Below, piece after piece: positions 36,801 through 43,600 of a stretch of DNA of 64,000 nucleotides. Location of the stretch: positions 38,405-102,404 of the forward strand of contig JAZRVS010000045.1 in assembly GCA_045599365.1 (NCBI GenBank), in the 5' to 3' direction. The notes below the pieces were generated by a model. It did not search any database, had not been told where the DNA came from, and saw only the letters and a program-made list of their open reading frames with translations. Origin of the DNA: UBA1715 sp045599365. Lineage in GTDB: Bacteria > Bacteroidota > Bacteroidia > Bacteroidales > UBA1715. How positions within the stretch are numbered: the stretch's first letter is position 1; each line of letters starts with the position of its first letter. A program made the position numbers and the translations under genes.

Positions 36801-39738
36801 TCTGTTTGATTTGCAACATCGGAATTTTCCATTCCACAACATCTCTGCCATCAGCAATTTTATAGTTACGCCAGGTTGCACCACTACTTGCCAAAGGACA
36901 GCTACCTTGAAAAGCCACAAAAGTTAACCCTTTTGGCAAAGTATCTACAATAACCACATTTTCGGCATCACGACCTGCCATTGGACCTGTACCCAAAATA
37001 CGACGCCACGTGTAACCATCAAATTCTTCCACCAATATATTTGGGATTGTATATTTTGGAGTTTCACAAATTGAAGGATTGTAGGTATTGACGACTCTTT
37101 CTATTGATTGTCCAGTTGTCGGGTCAATTTCCTGCCAACTTGGGGTTACAGGATAATAGTTACCATCATCTGCATCTTTTGCACTTGCATTCCATGACCA
37201 GTCATCGGTATAGTTTGTAGAAGACCAATCGCTTGGATACAAATAACCAGCAACACGCAATGGCTCGGCACCTCCACGATGCACGCGAGAACCCATACCA
37301 TAGTAGTTACTGATATGTCCAGTACTTGTTACCAACAACGGTGCAAAACGCAAAATCATACGTTGGTTCCATTTACCATAACTATCACTTCCTTCAACCA
37401 CTGTTTCATGACTAACTGAAATTTGATCACTTGCAGTTCGTTTACCTTCGTAAATTGCAGTGTACCAACCCCAACCAGCTCCGCCAGCACTAGAAAGTTT
37501 TTTCATACTGGCATCATACAAATAGTACGAAATTCGATAGTTCCCATAATTGATATATGGCTCTATAGCATCATTGTACAAACGGAATTTCAGCCACATT
37601 TGCGACCCATCTTGCGTATTTGCAAATGCAACCCCAACACGCGGACGACCACCATCCAACCAGCCAGCCTCCGATGAGTTTTCAAAGTTGATTGTATAAT
37701 TTACAATTGCTCCTGGATTCGCCTGTTCACGGTCTGCTGTCTTTTCTATTAAAAGAGAACGCTTTATTACATCTACACAGTTACGCTGCATTGTTGGCGT
37801 AATTGCATTTGGATACTCGTTTGAAGTCCAACCCAAACCATTTGAGCAAGTAATTTCAGCTGTTGTACAATATCGTCCTGAAGCCTCTGGGCCAATTTTT
37901 ACATCATACGACACACGTCCTTTTGTAACATCCAATCCATCAGTTTGAAAGCCAGGAACGGTTCCAACAGTCCACGTAACGGTATGACTTGTTGCATCAT
38001 AAACGCCGCCATTAGTTGCACTCACAAAAACAAAATCATCGGGAACGTATTCTACAATTTTAACACCTTTTGCATCAACAGAACCATAATTTCGATAATC
38101 CAAATGATACGTTATAACATCGCCTGTGTAGGCACACGACACACTATCTTCAACGACACGATATATCTTCATGTTTGGTTGAGGAACCATTTTACTCGGA
38201 GCTTGATGGTTTCCCGTTGCTATCAACATTCCCAGTAAACGGAAAAATCCGTGGAAATAAACAGGCACACTGGTAAGATAACCATCCCCACCAGTTTTTA
38301 CATCCCATTCTATGTTACATTGGCGATACAACTGACCCAGCAATTCCAAATCCTGAGCAGCAACCGCAGAAGGAGTTCCACACGCAGGAACCCAGTTCAA
38401 TGTAAACGCAGACTTTGGGAAATAACCGTTCGGTTCAAGATCCCAGTTCAATGTACTTGGACCTTTGTATGTAACAGAGGGGCCTCCACCATATTCGGTA
38501 CACGCAGCGCCGCTGCCCCAACCTTGAGGATTATTCATAAACCCTGAAAATTGTTTTGCTGCATTCAACTCATAGGTGTTTCCACCATCAACTACTTTGT
38601 GGGTTGTTGGATTCCATGAGTACGTAGGATTTCCGTGCCAAACATAATTCAAAGCAGTACGCCAAGGTGAACGGAAACGACCACCCTGATTACCAGCAGA
38701 CATTGTGACCACGTTTGCGTTACTAACCGAAGCAACTTCACCTACGAAAATATTCGTACCCGATTGACTCACCCAATTTCCAACCATCCAATCGCCCGAA
38801 GCCTCGGCTCTACGATATTGTTCACGTTCCCAAGCAGGAGAATAGTCCAAATCCAATTTTTCCAACAAATCATGAAACTCGCGAAAATAACCTGTTGCCA
38901 AATAGTCAGTATGCATTTGCTGTGGACCACCATATTCAGGATACTTTTGTATACCATCTTCTACGTAGTAATTGGCAGCCTGACTTGCCCAACCCGTAAT
39001 TTCATTCCAAGTATCACCATTTTTCATATACCCATCAAAACCAATCTCACCAGTATTATTACGTTGAGGATTTTCGGTTGGGAAACGAGTACTCATAGCA
39101 ACAAGACCGCGAATCACATCAATCATTTCTTTCTTGTACGAAATCATATTTCCACGCGAATCACGAACACCCATATCGTCGCCCCACTGCATCCAAGCAA
39201 CATACAAAGCAAGTGCAATATCAACGTCACCATCTGTAGCAGAGTTTGCATTGTCCTTCAAGGCATAATCCCCATAGGCATAATTAGGCTCAAACACTAC
39301 GCCATCAATGTAACGTGGCTGTTTTACACGGGCCTTATCATGAACACACATCCACAATCCATCAAATGAAGTTTTATCACCCATGAGTGCCGCAGCCAAA
39401 AGAGAATATCCATCACCTTCACGACAATCGTACGGACAACCAATATTACCGCGGATATATTTCACGCCTCCGACGGCATCGCCAGTATAAGTCCATTCAT
39501 TTGCAAAAATCTGATAGGCATCACGAATATCCTGCTCCATTTCCGCATGAACAACACCTTCGGGATTACGGGTTCCAAGGTTATCAAGGCGATGCGAATC
39601 GCCCCACGAATAATCTAAAAACTGAGGGAATGGGAATCGTGGATTCCCAGAATTGATATGTACGGTAACTTCATTTTGAGCGTGAAGACCTAATACTAAT
39701 AAAATAGAGCCTAAAAGACTTAAAATTTTATATTTCAT
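27859..39738 (-). CDS. Giant secreted GH8 glycoside hydrolase with Ig-like repeat stalk and T9SS type B sorting domain
   Basis: A 3,959-residue secreted protein. Residues 1-21 are a signal peptide (ends LHAQ). About 25-512 is a GH8 catalytic domain: CREGDGY with candidate proton donor Glu107, and the GH8 signature at 167-185 (ATDGD at 167-171, then IALAL, ending in Trp185). GH8 enzymes cut beta-1,4-glucan, xylan, chitosan or similar chains; the substrate here is unknown. About 525-1300 holds DUF11-like stalk domains and inserted beta-sandwich regions. About 1303-3755 is a string of roughly thirty Ig-like modules, many with a YC...GC cysteine pair. About 3757-3845 is PKD-like (DYFWDFG). The end (3850-3959) is a gliding-motility-associated CHU_C domain (FVPTAFCPTNP ... 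WDGKVNDKLMQSGLYRYKI). Export by the type IX system and cell-surface display are inferred. Confidence 0.9.
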   Translation of the reverse strand: MKYKILSLLGSILLVLGLHAQNEVTVHINSGNPRFPFPQFLDYSWGDSHRLDNLGTRNPEGVVHAEMEQDIRDAYQIFANEWTYTGDAVGGVKYIRGNIGCPYDCREGDGYSLLAAALMGDKTSFDGLWMCVHDKARVKQPRYIDGVVFEPNYAYGDYALKDNANSATDGDVDIALALYVAWMQWGDDMGVRDSRGNMISYKKEMIDVIRGLVAMSTRFPTENPQRNNTGEIGFDGYMKNGDTWNEITGWASQAANYYVEDGIQKYPEYGGPQQMHTDYLATGYFREFHDLLEKLDLDYSPAWEREQYRRAEASGDWMVGNWVSQSGTNIFVGEVASVSNANVVTMSAGNQGGRFRSPWRTALNYVWHGNPTYSWNPTTHKVVDGGNTYELNAAKQFSGFMNNPQGWGSGAACTEYGGGPSVTYKGPSTLNWDLEPNGYFPKSAFTLNWVPACGTPSAVAAQDLELLGQLYRQCNIEWDVKTGGDGYLTSVPVYFHGFFRLLGMLIATGNHQAPSKMVPQPNMKIYRVVEDSVSCAYTGDVITYHLDYRNYGSVDAKGVKIVEYVPDDFVFVSATNGGVYDATSHTVTWTVGTVPGFQTDGLDVTKGRVSYDVKIGPEASGRYCTTAEITCSNGLGWTSNEYPNAITPTMQRNCVDVIKRSLLIEKTADREQANPGAIVNYTINFENSSEAGWLDGGRPRVGVAFANTQDGSQMWLKFRLYNDAIEPYINYGNYRISYYLYDASMKKLSSAGGAGWGWYTAIYEGKRTASDQISVSHETVVEGSDSYGKWNQRMILRFAPLLVTSTGHISNYYGMGSRVHRGGAEPLRVAGYLYPSDWSSTNYTDDWSWNASAKDADDGNYYPVTPSWQEIDPTTGQSIERVVNTYNPSICETPKYTIPNILVEEFDGYTWRRILGTGPMAGRDAENVVIVDTLPKGLTFVAFQGSCPLASSGATWRNYKIADGRDVVEWKIPMLQIKQKGSITYSATANFPSGAKCQSADEDIDNLAWIYADLNSPIADTATITVTCAKVPEPVKPTTLVKTSDVETVSVGDVVTFDLEYEQTHGYINNNAGENASDWSGGSVSGGKVTNNSGTTAMYNNSTCKNIFVEFGASLTEYAEATFIFRGDQKVTVKKDYGVLIVTYGSKTERVAESSANIHFAIDLSGSILRLWNSADTSASAPFTVDNVPVKEGKFGFNSPAHGNHTYSKIHVHTDYAYNLKIVDDFPSELEFVSATDGGTYTDGKVVWTKEQGMDNPIPFGKKYAVSVTAKVKECSEKVINEAHVELLGHANDEIRAQSVLECGASCPPKPTVSTPITYCEGETATALTAIGTALKWYTSATGGTGQTSITPSTTTAGTTTYYVSQTANGCEGPRAAIDVVVNPRPTTPTITSDSPYCVGDKITLSAPLMEDATYAWEGPNAFSSTDRQPEITSADADNAGTYSVVVTSKDGCKSEAGEATIVVNAIPDKPTITTPVQYCQNESVTDEVSATGTALKWYTTETGATEFTTLVPSTSAVGSVHYYVSQTIDGCESERADLEVKTLEPPSKPEITTNSPVCAGSNISLSTDAEGTYIWSGPNSFTSAEQNPEISSATTTSAGEYSLIVKVGNCYSEAETTTIVVNPLPATPMPTNDGHQCDGEEITLSVPTITNATYAWTGPNSFTSTEQNPTITASASTIGEYSVIVTVTDCPSEAGKTIVTYYEIPEKPEITTPIQYCQNETVTDEVTAEGTNLSWYTSETGITKYTSLVPVTTTVGSVHYYVSQMVNGCESERADLEVKTLEPPTTPIITTNSPVCAGSDLTLGTTSEGSYIWTGPNSFTSTEQNPTISGTTASAAGEYSVIVKVGNCTSEAGTATVVVNPIPTIAIDPVNPVCVDSENITLNATVTPTGGTGSFTGDGITGSVFSPSIAGVGTHEITYNYEVNGCSLYETITIVVQDKPEVSFVLPTTACKNGSVIALNGNQTGGSFTATPSLDLTSGFVPANATVGQEYTITYEYTDGVCTNSTSKTITVYDPAKPIGTDVSKVYTKVTSGNVPTLTATGVNQIWYSDEALTTQVGTGASYTPDESIVIDGSTGKIGTYTYYVVSTDGGCVSEKTAVTFEISSCAAEAPIPVENLVAVCYGETDNAKKTLTVSAGSGNVRWYYNNAIVQEEETTTFVPTLTDAGSYTFYVSLYDTEANCESGKSSITYKINELPVVSFSPTAEVCAGSAEIDFSTFKSQVDGKVFDATNAEITSFNPTSSGTYSFTYSYTDANECTNTKNASIVVNALPEIAITTVPDKCEYDSEFDLSAFATPTGGKFTGDGVSLNTKFNPSAVTAGSSSEITYTYSDEKSCTNSQTFNVNVIARPEVTFTTPNPMCVGADIVDFKQYVTPNTGTFAGEHISGTEFNPEVAGSFDITYTITTSGCTTEVVKSAKVNTLPDITLTTNAVECVNTGEISPTLSPVGGTLTIDDVIATTINTNTLSVGNHTLKYAYTDANNCSNDKSQSIEIRKIEKPSVSDKSIVMTSSDLSITAIGNGGTLVWTDPNGGKTTANSISHPNSNVAGEWEYCVTESDGTCTSEPACMTFTVIDCPTPAPTVTVADTIHILSSVTDVLMTEICASDNVPTFFVEGESGATLTWYDGNTGNPISTTNPEAFKNDIAKGKPGTYYWNVTQTTTGINGCEGVATRVGVVINPNPIISISNAKTDFCDYDEEVALATSTDITGGTFSFSGEAVSGNTFAPAEATTIGSAITITANYEAPTGCKATTTKDFTVHHVDQLSVTSPVTQLATDYETILKVTPDGTNKVTWYDACTSKNKITTGSTFSTGLVGEKSEDYGVTQTDKFGCESECATIQVNRIKCPTPAPTVAIADFEICATDEVPTFEASGEGSIFNWYENGALISNEASFAPTDVQGKAGSYSWTVTQTTTGVNGCEGIATPVTLKINPSPEIEITIDDIICFNEGIKTPISNLAGTIFKFDNQTITKIDPTDFGAGIYELSYSYNDPVTGCPAVSAANNCYDNMCLKQNIEIREIAPVKVANITQLVTADKFEVSIKSGNGGAYTWIDEDNNLLAIGATINHQYENVVGSWTYCVTENDGVCSSDPSCLTYSIINCPVPAPTIIETEIIACINETMPTFEALESDDYTIRWYNENDMSTIVAIGNSFSPNNVTNAGEYKYYATQYDDVCEGLPTLITLDMKSTPQPKITGNKTICENDELTLTADVEALWYSNEDMKIADAIATQHTVSYETAGSYTIYATRQSDYCTSNPVSLTIQVNAIPAPPIVNVDNVCEGTDVLFTADGTDIQWYRNSISVGEGTTYSESNLLPGNITIGATQTINGCTSPIQEATATIYGIPAKPTAVSQTICDYNNIVDLEVLTQGEAIATWYSDEELNIQIATGNSYTPYKKENQSYFVTQTENGCESEASKVSLTVNPKPADLTFKQTNDIEVCEGNQAVIIAESSNTVHWYENPTGRPIFTGRYFTVPDTEVGEYVYYASQTDNAGCESDKVTKKVKIVAGPTFAIIVKQDTLCEYDKPGRLIVTRQSENESVSWISPTGATICLGDTLDVPKDLIKKAGVYNFKARTTVATCSFETRKETTLKYVVNPKPAKPTITKDAFCFDGQPVTLTTKAQNPIWFNENKNVVSALSQEYPTPHSAVGNYNVYMTQTIKDCISDTAKISFLISDIPMPKIMGETGVCAGESEAYVVTKSAEGNIIKWSVTGNRVSTELSSYSSGFVRSIDWTSIGFDTISVAETNKYGCVGTTEFPVEVIGIPDAQFIGETLGQEGVVTFSNLSEPQIVSDKGTEKEYHVDYFWDFGRKTDTALVLQNNKIFEELYRYGNYTAELTAINEYGCENSIRGSFFVDVEHGLFVPTAFCPTNPASEVRVFKPKGFNCRTFKIWIYDNWNNLVYYSEGVNESGCPIAEWDGKVNDKLMQSGLYRYKIEVTYEDSEEDNLRKVQTVKPFWGSVMLMR
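30200..32330 (-). repeat. Imperfect 0.76-0.81 kb coding repeats in the giant gene
   Basis: Three copies of a multi-Ig module start with C-P-x-P-A-P-T at about 32,010, 31,205 and 30,440, each followed by the same run of Ig-like domains (for example TQTTTGINGCEG and TQTTTGVNGCEG). A more distant copy (SSCAAEAPIPVE) begins near 33,420. DNA identity is visibly lower than in the 714-bp repeat further upstream. Confidence 0.55.
34140..35340 (-). repeat. 714-bp super-repeat (about 238 residues) in the giant gene
   Basis: Two adjacent copies of a three-Ig unit can be aligned at DNA level: the phrase AGGAGTTGT occurs at 34597 and 35311, 714 bases apart. Long stretches on either side agree with few changes (for example ACCAGCACATACAGGAGAAT in both). 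The proteins both read ITTP(V/I)QYCQNE ... VHYYVSQ ... ESERADLEVKTLEPP ... NSPVCAGS ... GPNSFTS. This indicates recent duplication. Confidence 0.7.
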
Positions 39739-40128
39739 AGCAATAAAATTCCTTTTTTTATTACATAATCATTAGCAAAGTCAAAATCTTTGTTTGCAGA
39801 CTTCGCAGTAGTCGTACAAATTTATAAAAAATATTGAATTATGAAAGACTTTTATGTCTTTGAGTAAGTGCAAAAATCCCACAAACTTAGATTAGTGTGA
39901 TATTACATTGATAATGATAAACATTTTGATTGTAATTTAGTTGTTAGTTACTAAATATCAGTTGATAGACGAATCTTTTTGTGTAATCTACTTATCATTA
40001 TGAAAATCAAGCTAAAAGTCGCCTACTGATACATAGTTGTGAATGATTATACTACTGAACTTGCGTATTGTAATCAGTACTTTTTATTATTATCATTAGT
40101 TCCGCAACACTAATCACTAAATATTGAT
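39739..40128. other. Regulatory/intergenic region upstream of the giant gene
   Basis: About 390 bases without a credible gene. It contains the giant gene's -7 element (39816-39824), an AAAGAC-TTTTAT-GTCTTT hairpin at about 39842-39859, an ATTACA/TGTAAT inverted repeat around 39903-39938, and at its right end the tRNA promoter. Nothing else was recognised. Confidence 0.45.
39816..39824 (-). promoter_or_regulatory. -7 element of the giant GH8 gene
   Basis: TAAATTTGT on the minus strand matches TAnnTTTG. It predicts a leader of about 70 nt before ATG 39738. No TTG was found at the -33 position, so the promoter may be weak or activator-dependent. Confidence 0.45.
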
Positions 40129-40137
40129 TATCTTTGC
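40129..40137 (+). promoter_or_regulatory. -7 element of the tRNA-Arg promoter
   Basis: TATCTTTGC is a perfect match and ends 6 bases before the first base of the tRNA, exactly where a transcription start at or just before the mature 5' end would be expected. Confidence 0.6.
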
Positions 40138-40143
40138 CCAGTT

Positions 40144-40215
40144 GGCTTCGTAGTTCAATGGATAGAATGGTAGTTTCCGGAACTATAGATTAGGGTTCGA
40201 TTCCCTACGAAGCCA
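40144..40215 (+). tRNA. tRNA-Arg (anticodon CCG)
   Basis: A full cloverleaf can be drawn: acceptor GGCTTCG/CGAAGCC, D stem GTTC/GAAT, anticodon stem GTAGT/ACTAT with loop TTCCGGA (anticodon CCG at 40177-40179), a four-base variable loop, T stem TAGGG/CCCTA with loop TTCGATT, and discriminator A at 40215. CCA is not encoded (the next bases are CAA). It reads CGG arginine codons. A terminator follows at once. Confidence 0.93.
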
Positions 40216-40223
40216 CAAAAAAT

Positions 40224-40258
40224 AAAACGCAAATTAGATTATCTCTAATTTGCGTTTT
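40224..40258. terminator. Perfect bidirectional terminator between tRNA-Arg and feoAB
   Basis: A 15-bp perfect stem (40224-40238 with 40244-40258, beginning AAAACGCAAATTAGA) closes a 5-base loop. Runs of A on the left and T on the right give U-runs in both directions. It serves the tRNA on the plus strand and feoAB (stop at 40261) on the minus strand. Confidence 0.9.
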
Positions 40259-40260
40259 TA

Positions 40261-42675
40261 TTATGCATTTAGAAAAATATTACCTAAGAAGAATGTCAGC
40301 CATGCAGTAATCCAAGCAACGGCAGTTGGGTAGAGGATAGAAAATACAACCCATCGTTTCTTCCCTGATTCGGCATAAATAGCGGAAAGCGTTGCTATAC
40401 ATGGGAAACAAAGTAACATAAAAACCATCATTGCTAATGCAGATGCGCTTGAGAATGTTCCAGTTGCAAGAATGGAATTCCCTAATGTTTCATCGTTATT
40501 ATTGTCATATAAAACACCTAACGTACTAACAACTATTTCTTTTGCTGGAATACTTGAGAGAATTGCAATGCTTGCTCGCCAATCTAAGCCAAGCGGTTTC
40601 ATAACAGGTTCTATAGTTTTCCCTATTTTTGCTAAGTAGGAATTTTCGTAATCTATTTCGTTTGCAGCAGAAGAAACTATAGTGGAATTCCCTTCACTAT
40701 CAACGACCTTTTCTATTGGTCTTGGAAAATATGACAATAACCAAATGATAATTGATGCTCCTAAGATAACAGTGCCAATTTTTTTGAGATAGTGAAATAG
40801 TTTATCCCACATGTGCTTGAGAACCGCTACAATAGTAGGCATTCTGTAAGGAGGTAATTCCATCACAAATGGGGTTTCATCTTCGCCAAACTTGGTTGTA
40901 CGAAGTAATTTTGCTGTTACAATAGCCGTAACAATTCCTAAAAGGTATAGTAGAATCATAATTGTTGCTGCATTGTTAGGAAAAAACGTGCCTGTAAACA
41001 ATACGTATATTGGCAGTCGCGCACTACAAGACATAAATGGCACTATCAACATGGTGATTATTCTGCTACTTCGACTTTCAATTGTTCGTGTGGCAAGAAT
41101 TGCTGGAGCATTGCAGCCAAATCCCATCAACATTGGGATAAACGATTTCCCATGCAGTCCCATATTGTGCATAAAATTGTCCATAAGAAAGGCTGCACGC
41201 GACATATAGCCAGAATCTTCCATTAAAGAAATAAAAAGATAAAGAAGAAGTATATTTGGCACGAAAGAACATATAGCTCCAATACCAGCAATTATTCCAT
41301 CTACTAAAAGAGAGCGCCATGCGTTGTTTGGCATAATAGAATTAAACCAGTCGCTCAATGCTGTAAATCCAGAATCTATCCAATCTTGTGGGTATGCACC
41401 CAATTTGAAGGTTACGAAAAACATTAACCACATTACGAATATGAACAATGGAAATCCTAACCATTTGTTTGCTACCAATGTATCTATTTTTCGAGTGTGC
41501 TTGTTGATGTCAATATTTCCAATGGTATATGTTTCGTGTAAAGCTCCCGAGATAAATCCGTATTTTGCGTCACTTAAAGCCGTTTCTACGTCTGTATCTA
41601 ATTGACGTTGAATTCTTTCCGATGACTCTTTCGCTGTTTCGCACCATTCTGTATAGTGACCACAATTTCGCAATACTTCAATTGCTTCTTGGTCATTTTC
41701 AATCATTTTAATTGCCCAGTATCGAGCAGGGAATTGTTGTGGCAAGTCGGTTGCCTCGTGCATTTTATTGGTCAAAGCAAGAATTTCAGGCTCCATAACG
41801 CTCCCATAATTGATGTGAACGTGGCGCGCATATTTGTTCCTTCCTTCAAACAATTCTATTATGGTGTCGAGTAGTTTATCAAGTCCTTGTCCATTTTTCG
41901 CAATTGTTGGTACCATAGGAATACCCATAAGGGACCCAAGCCTTTCGTAGTCAAGTATTGCGCCACTTGCAGAAAGTTCATCGTACATATTTAATGCAAC
42001 AACAACTCGTTGACTTAAATCAATCAGTTCAGTAGTCAAATAAAGATTTCGTTCTAAATTTGAAGCGACCACAGCATTGATAATAACGTCAGGCATAGAA
42101 GATTGTAAATGACGGCGCACATATACTTCTTCGGGGGAGTAGGCAGAAAGTGAGTATGTTCCAGGTAAATCGGTTACGTTAAAGTGGTATCCTCGGTAGT
42201 TGAAGTGTCCAGTCTTTACATCAACAGTTACGCCACTATAATTGCCGACATGTTCGTTGCTCCCAGAAAGAGCATTGAAAAGAGATGTTTTTCCACTATT
42301 GGGATTGCCTACGAACGCTATGTTGATAATATTTCGTTGGGTCGTTTTGTGTAGATTTGATAAACAATTTGAATTGCATGCACTGCAATCTCCACAAGCA
42401 TAATAATTTGGTGCTTTTGCATCTTCGGCGGAAAGTACAGAATCTGCATCTTCTTCCGAAAGGACAGTAATAAGTTCGGCTTCGCGTCGTCGAAGAGAAA
42501 CATCATATCCCATAATAGAGTATTTTATAGGGTCATTCATAGGAGCATTTATTACTGAAGTGACTTTTTGACCTCGAACAAATCCCATTTCCATAATTCT
42601 TCTTCGAAATCCTCCGTGCCCTGATACTCTTACTATAACGGCAGTTTCACCATTTTTTAAATCTGATAATTTCAT
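40261..42675 (-). CDS. feoB: Fused FeoA-FeoB ferrous iron transporter
   Basis: Imports Fe(II) across the inner membrane. Residues 1-75 are a FeoA SH3-like domain (MGFVRGQKV), 115-280 the FeoB G domain (GNPNSGKT at 123-130, DLPG at 169-172, NMYD as the G4-type motif), and about 395-804 the membrane region with two Gate motifs and FMSCSARLPIY. The linker carries Cys94, Cys97, Cys100 and Cys104 in a CxxCxxCxxxC array, a possible metal or Fe-S site. FeoA-FeoB fusion is common in Bacteroidota. A near -7 element (TATATTCGC, one mismatch) lies at 42693-42701 on the minus strand. Confidence 0.95.
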   Translation of the reverse strand: MKLSDLKNGETAVIVRVSGHGGFRRRIMEMGFVRGQKVTSVINAPMNDPIKYSIMGYDVSLRRREAELITVLSEEDADSVLSAEDAKAPNYYACGDCSACNSNCLSNLHKTTQRNIINIAFVGNPNSGKTSLFNALSGSNEHVGNYSGVTVDVKTGHFNYRGYHFNVTDLPGTYSLSAYSPEEVYVRRHLQSSMPDVIINAVVASNLERNLYLTTELIDLSQRVVVALNMYDELSASGAILDYERLGSLMGIPMVPTIAKNGQGLDKLLDTIIELFEGRNKYARHVHINYGSVMEPEILALTNKMHEATDLPQQFPARYWAIKMIENDQEAIEVLRNCGHYTEWCETAKESSERIQRQLDTDVETALSDAKYGFISGALHETYTIGNIDINKHTRKIDTLVANKWLGFPLFIFVMWLMFFVTFKLGAYPQDWIDSGFTALSDWFNSIMPNNAWRSLLVDGIIAGIGAICSFVPNILLLYLFISLMEDSGYMSRAAFLMDNFMHNMGLHGKSFIPMLMGFGCNAPAILATRTIESRSSRIITMLIVPFMSCSARLPIYVLFTGTFFPNNAATIMILLYLLGIVTAIVTAKLLRTTKFGEDETPFVMELPPYRMPTIVAVLKHMWDKLFHYLKKIGTVILGASIIIWLLSYFPRPIEKVVDSEGNSTIVSSAANEIDYENSYLAKIGKTIEPVMKPLGLDWRASIAILSSIPAKEIVVSTLGVLYDNNNDETLGNSILATGTFSSASALAMMVFMLLCFPCIATLSAIYAESGKKRWVVFSILYPTAVAWITAWLTFFLGNIFLNA

Positions 42676-42881
42676 TGCTTAAATTTGTCTATGCGAATAT
42701 AGGAAAATTTGTGATTTTTAAAAAAATGAAGTGTTTTTGGGAGAGATGATGTCGTTGAGGTACAAGTGTAATCTGTTCATTTACTTTTTTTTAATGAAAT
42801 TTTCTAAAAAAACGCTGATTTTTTATCGTTTTACAAAGAATATATATATATTTACGGTGCGAAATTTGTAATTCTTCGATT

Positions 42882-43586
42882 ATGGCAGATTTAAGTGGAC
42901 AAAAAAATAGGAGTTATGAGTTGAAAAAGCTCAAGGCACAGTGTGTTGCTGAAGAAAATAAACGTTTTGTTACATCGCAAAAGTATCGAAAACAAGGTTC
43001 TGTTGATGCTGCTCCAGGAAATTCTGGGTTGAAGTCAACGAAAGGTGTTGTCTATTTCTTTATTGTAAGTGCTGATGACGAGCAGTCAAAATCGTTACAA
43101 GAGCAGTTCAAAAGCACAAAAAGTTATAAGAAAACGAAAGCATTTTCTACAATGGAATCCGCACGTGATTACATCAAAAACTCACGTTTTGCGAAAAATT
43201 CTATAATTATTTTGATATGGGATGTTGCTACCGATGCGCAAAAAGCTCAACAAGAACATGCTGTTTTGGAAGAAATGAAAAAACTTGACCCATGTTTGGA
43301 GGTTATGGCTCTTGCACAAAATGTACAACAAATTCCATCGGGAGCAATAGATTATAGTATTGCAAAGACAAATGATTTGTTTAGCAAAATTATTCAAAAT
43401 ACTACGTGGTCTTTGCGAGAACAAGATCGTATTCGTAAACAAGTTGAATCTAAACAGTTCATTAAAGCTGCAATTTTGATTTTTGTTGGTTTCTTTGTCA
43501 TTCTTTTTGCGATAGATTTTATTTCAGGTGTGATGTCTGAAAACTATCGAGGAATACTTGGAATTGTTCCTATACCACAACCATAA
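42882..43586 (+). CDS. Receiver-like protein with C-terminal membrane anchor
   Basis: A 234-residue protein with a basic, probably disordered N-terminus (1-50), a domain at about 55-178 that follows the CheY receiver plan, and one membrane helix at about 193-215. In the receiver plan an acidic pair ADDE (65-67) follows strand 1, ILIWD ends strand 3 with Asp114 at the phosphorylation position, and IAK gives Lys162 near the KP position. The strand-4 Ser/Thr is replaced (VMALA). There is no DNA-binding or enzymatic output domain. It may be a tail-anchored phospho-acceptor or a pseudo-receiver. The next gene, an outer-membrane barrel, follows after 14 bases. Confidence 0.6.
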   Translation: MADLSGQKNRSYELKKLKAQCVAEENKRFVTSQKYRKQGSVDAAPGNSGLKSTKGVVYFFIVSADDEQSKSLQEQFKSTKSYKKTKAFSTMESARDYIKNSRFAKNSIIILIWDVATDAQKAQQEHAVLEEMKKLDPCLEVMALAQNVQQIPSGAIDYSIAKTNDLFSKIIQNTTWSLREQDRIRKQVESKQFIKAAILIFVGFFVILFAIDFISGVMSENYRGILGIVPIPQP

Positions 43587-43600
43587 TTTGTAGAGTAACG

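Noticed and set aside
38764..39369. 201-residue plus-strand frame opposite the GH8 domain, and similar frames at 31832-32119, 32351-32722 and 33995-34456
   Set aside because: They are antisense to a convincing 3,959-codon gene and their text is low-complexity mirror sequence of Ig or GH8 codons without any recognisable domain.
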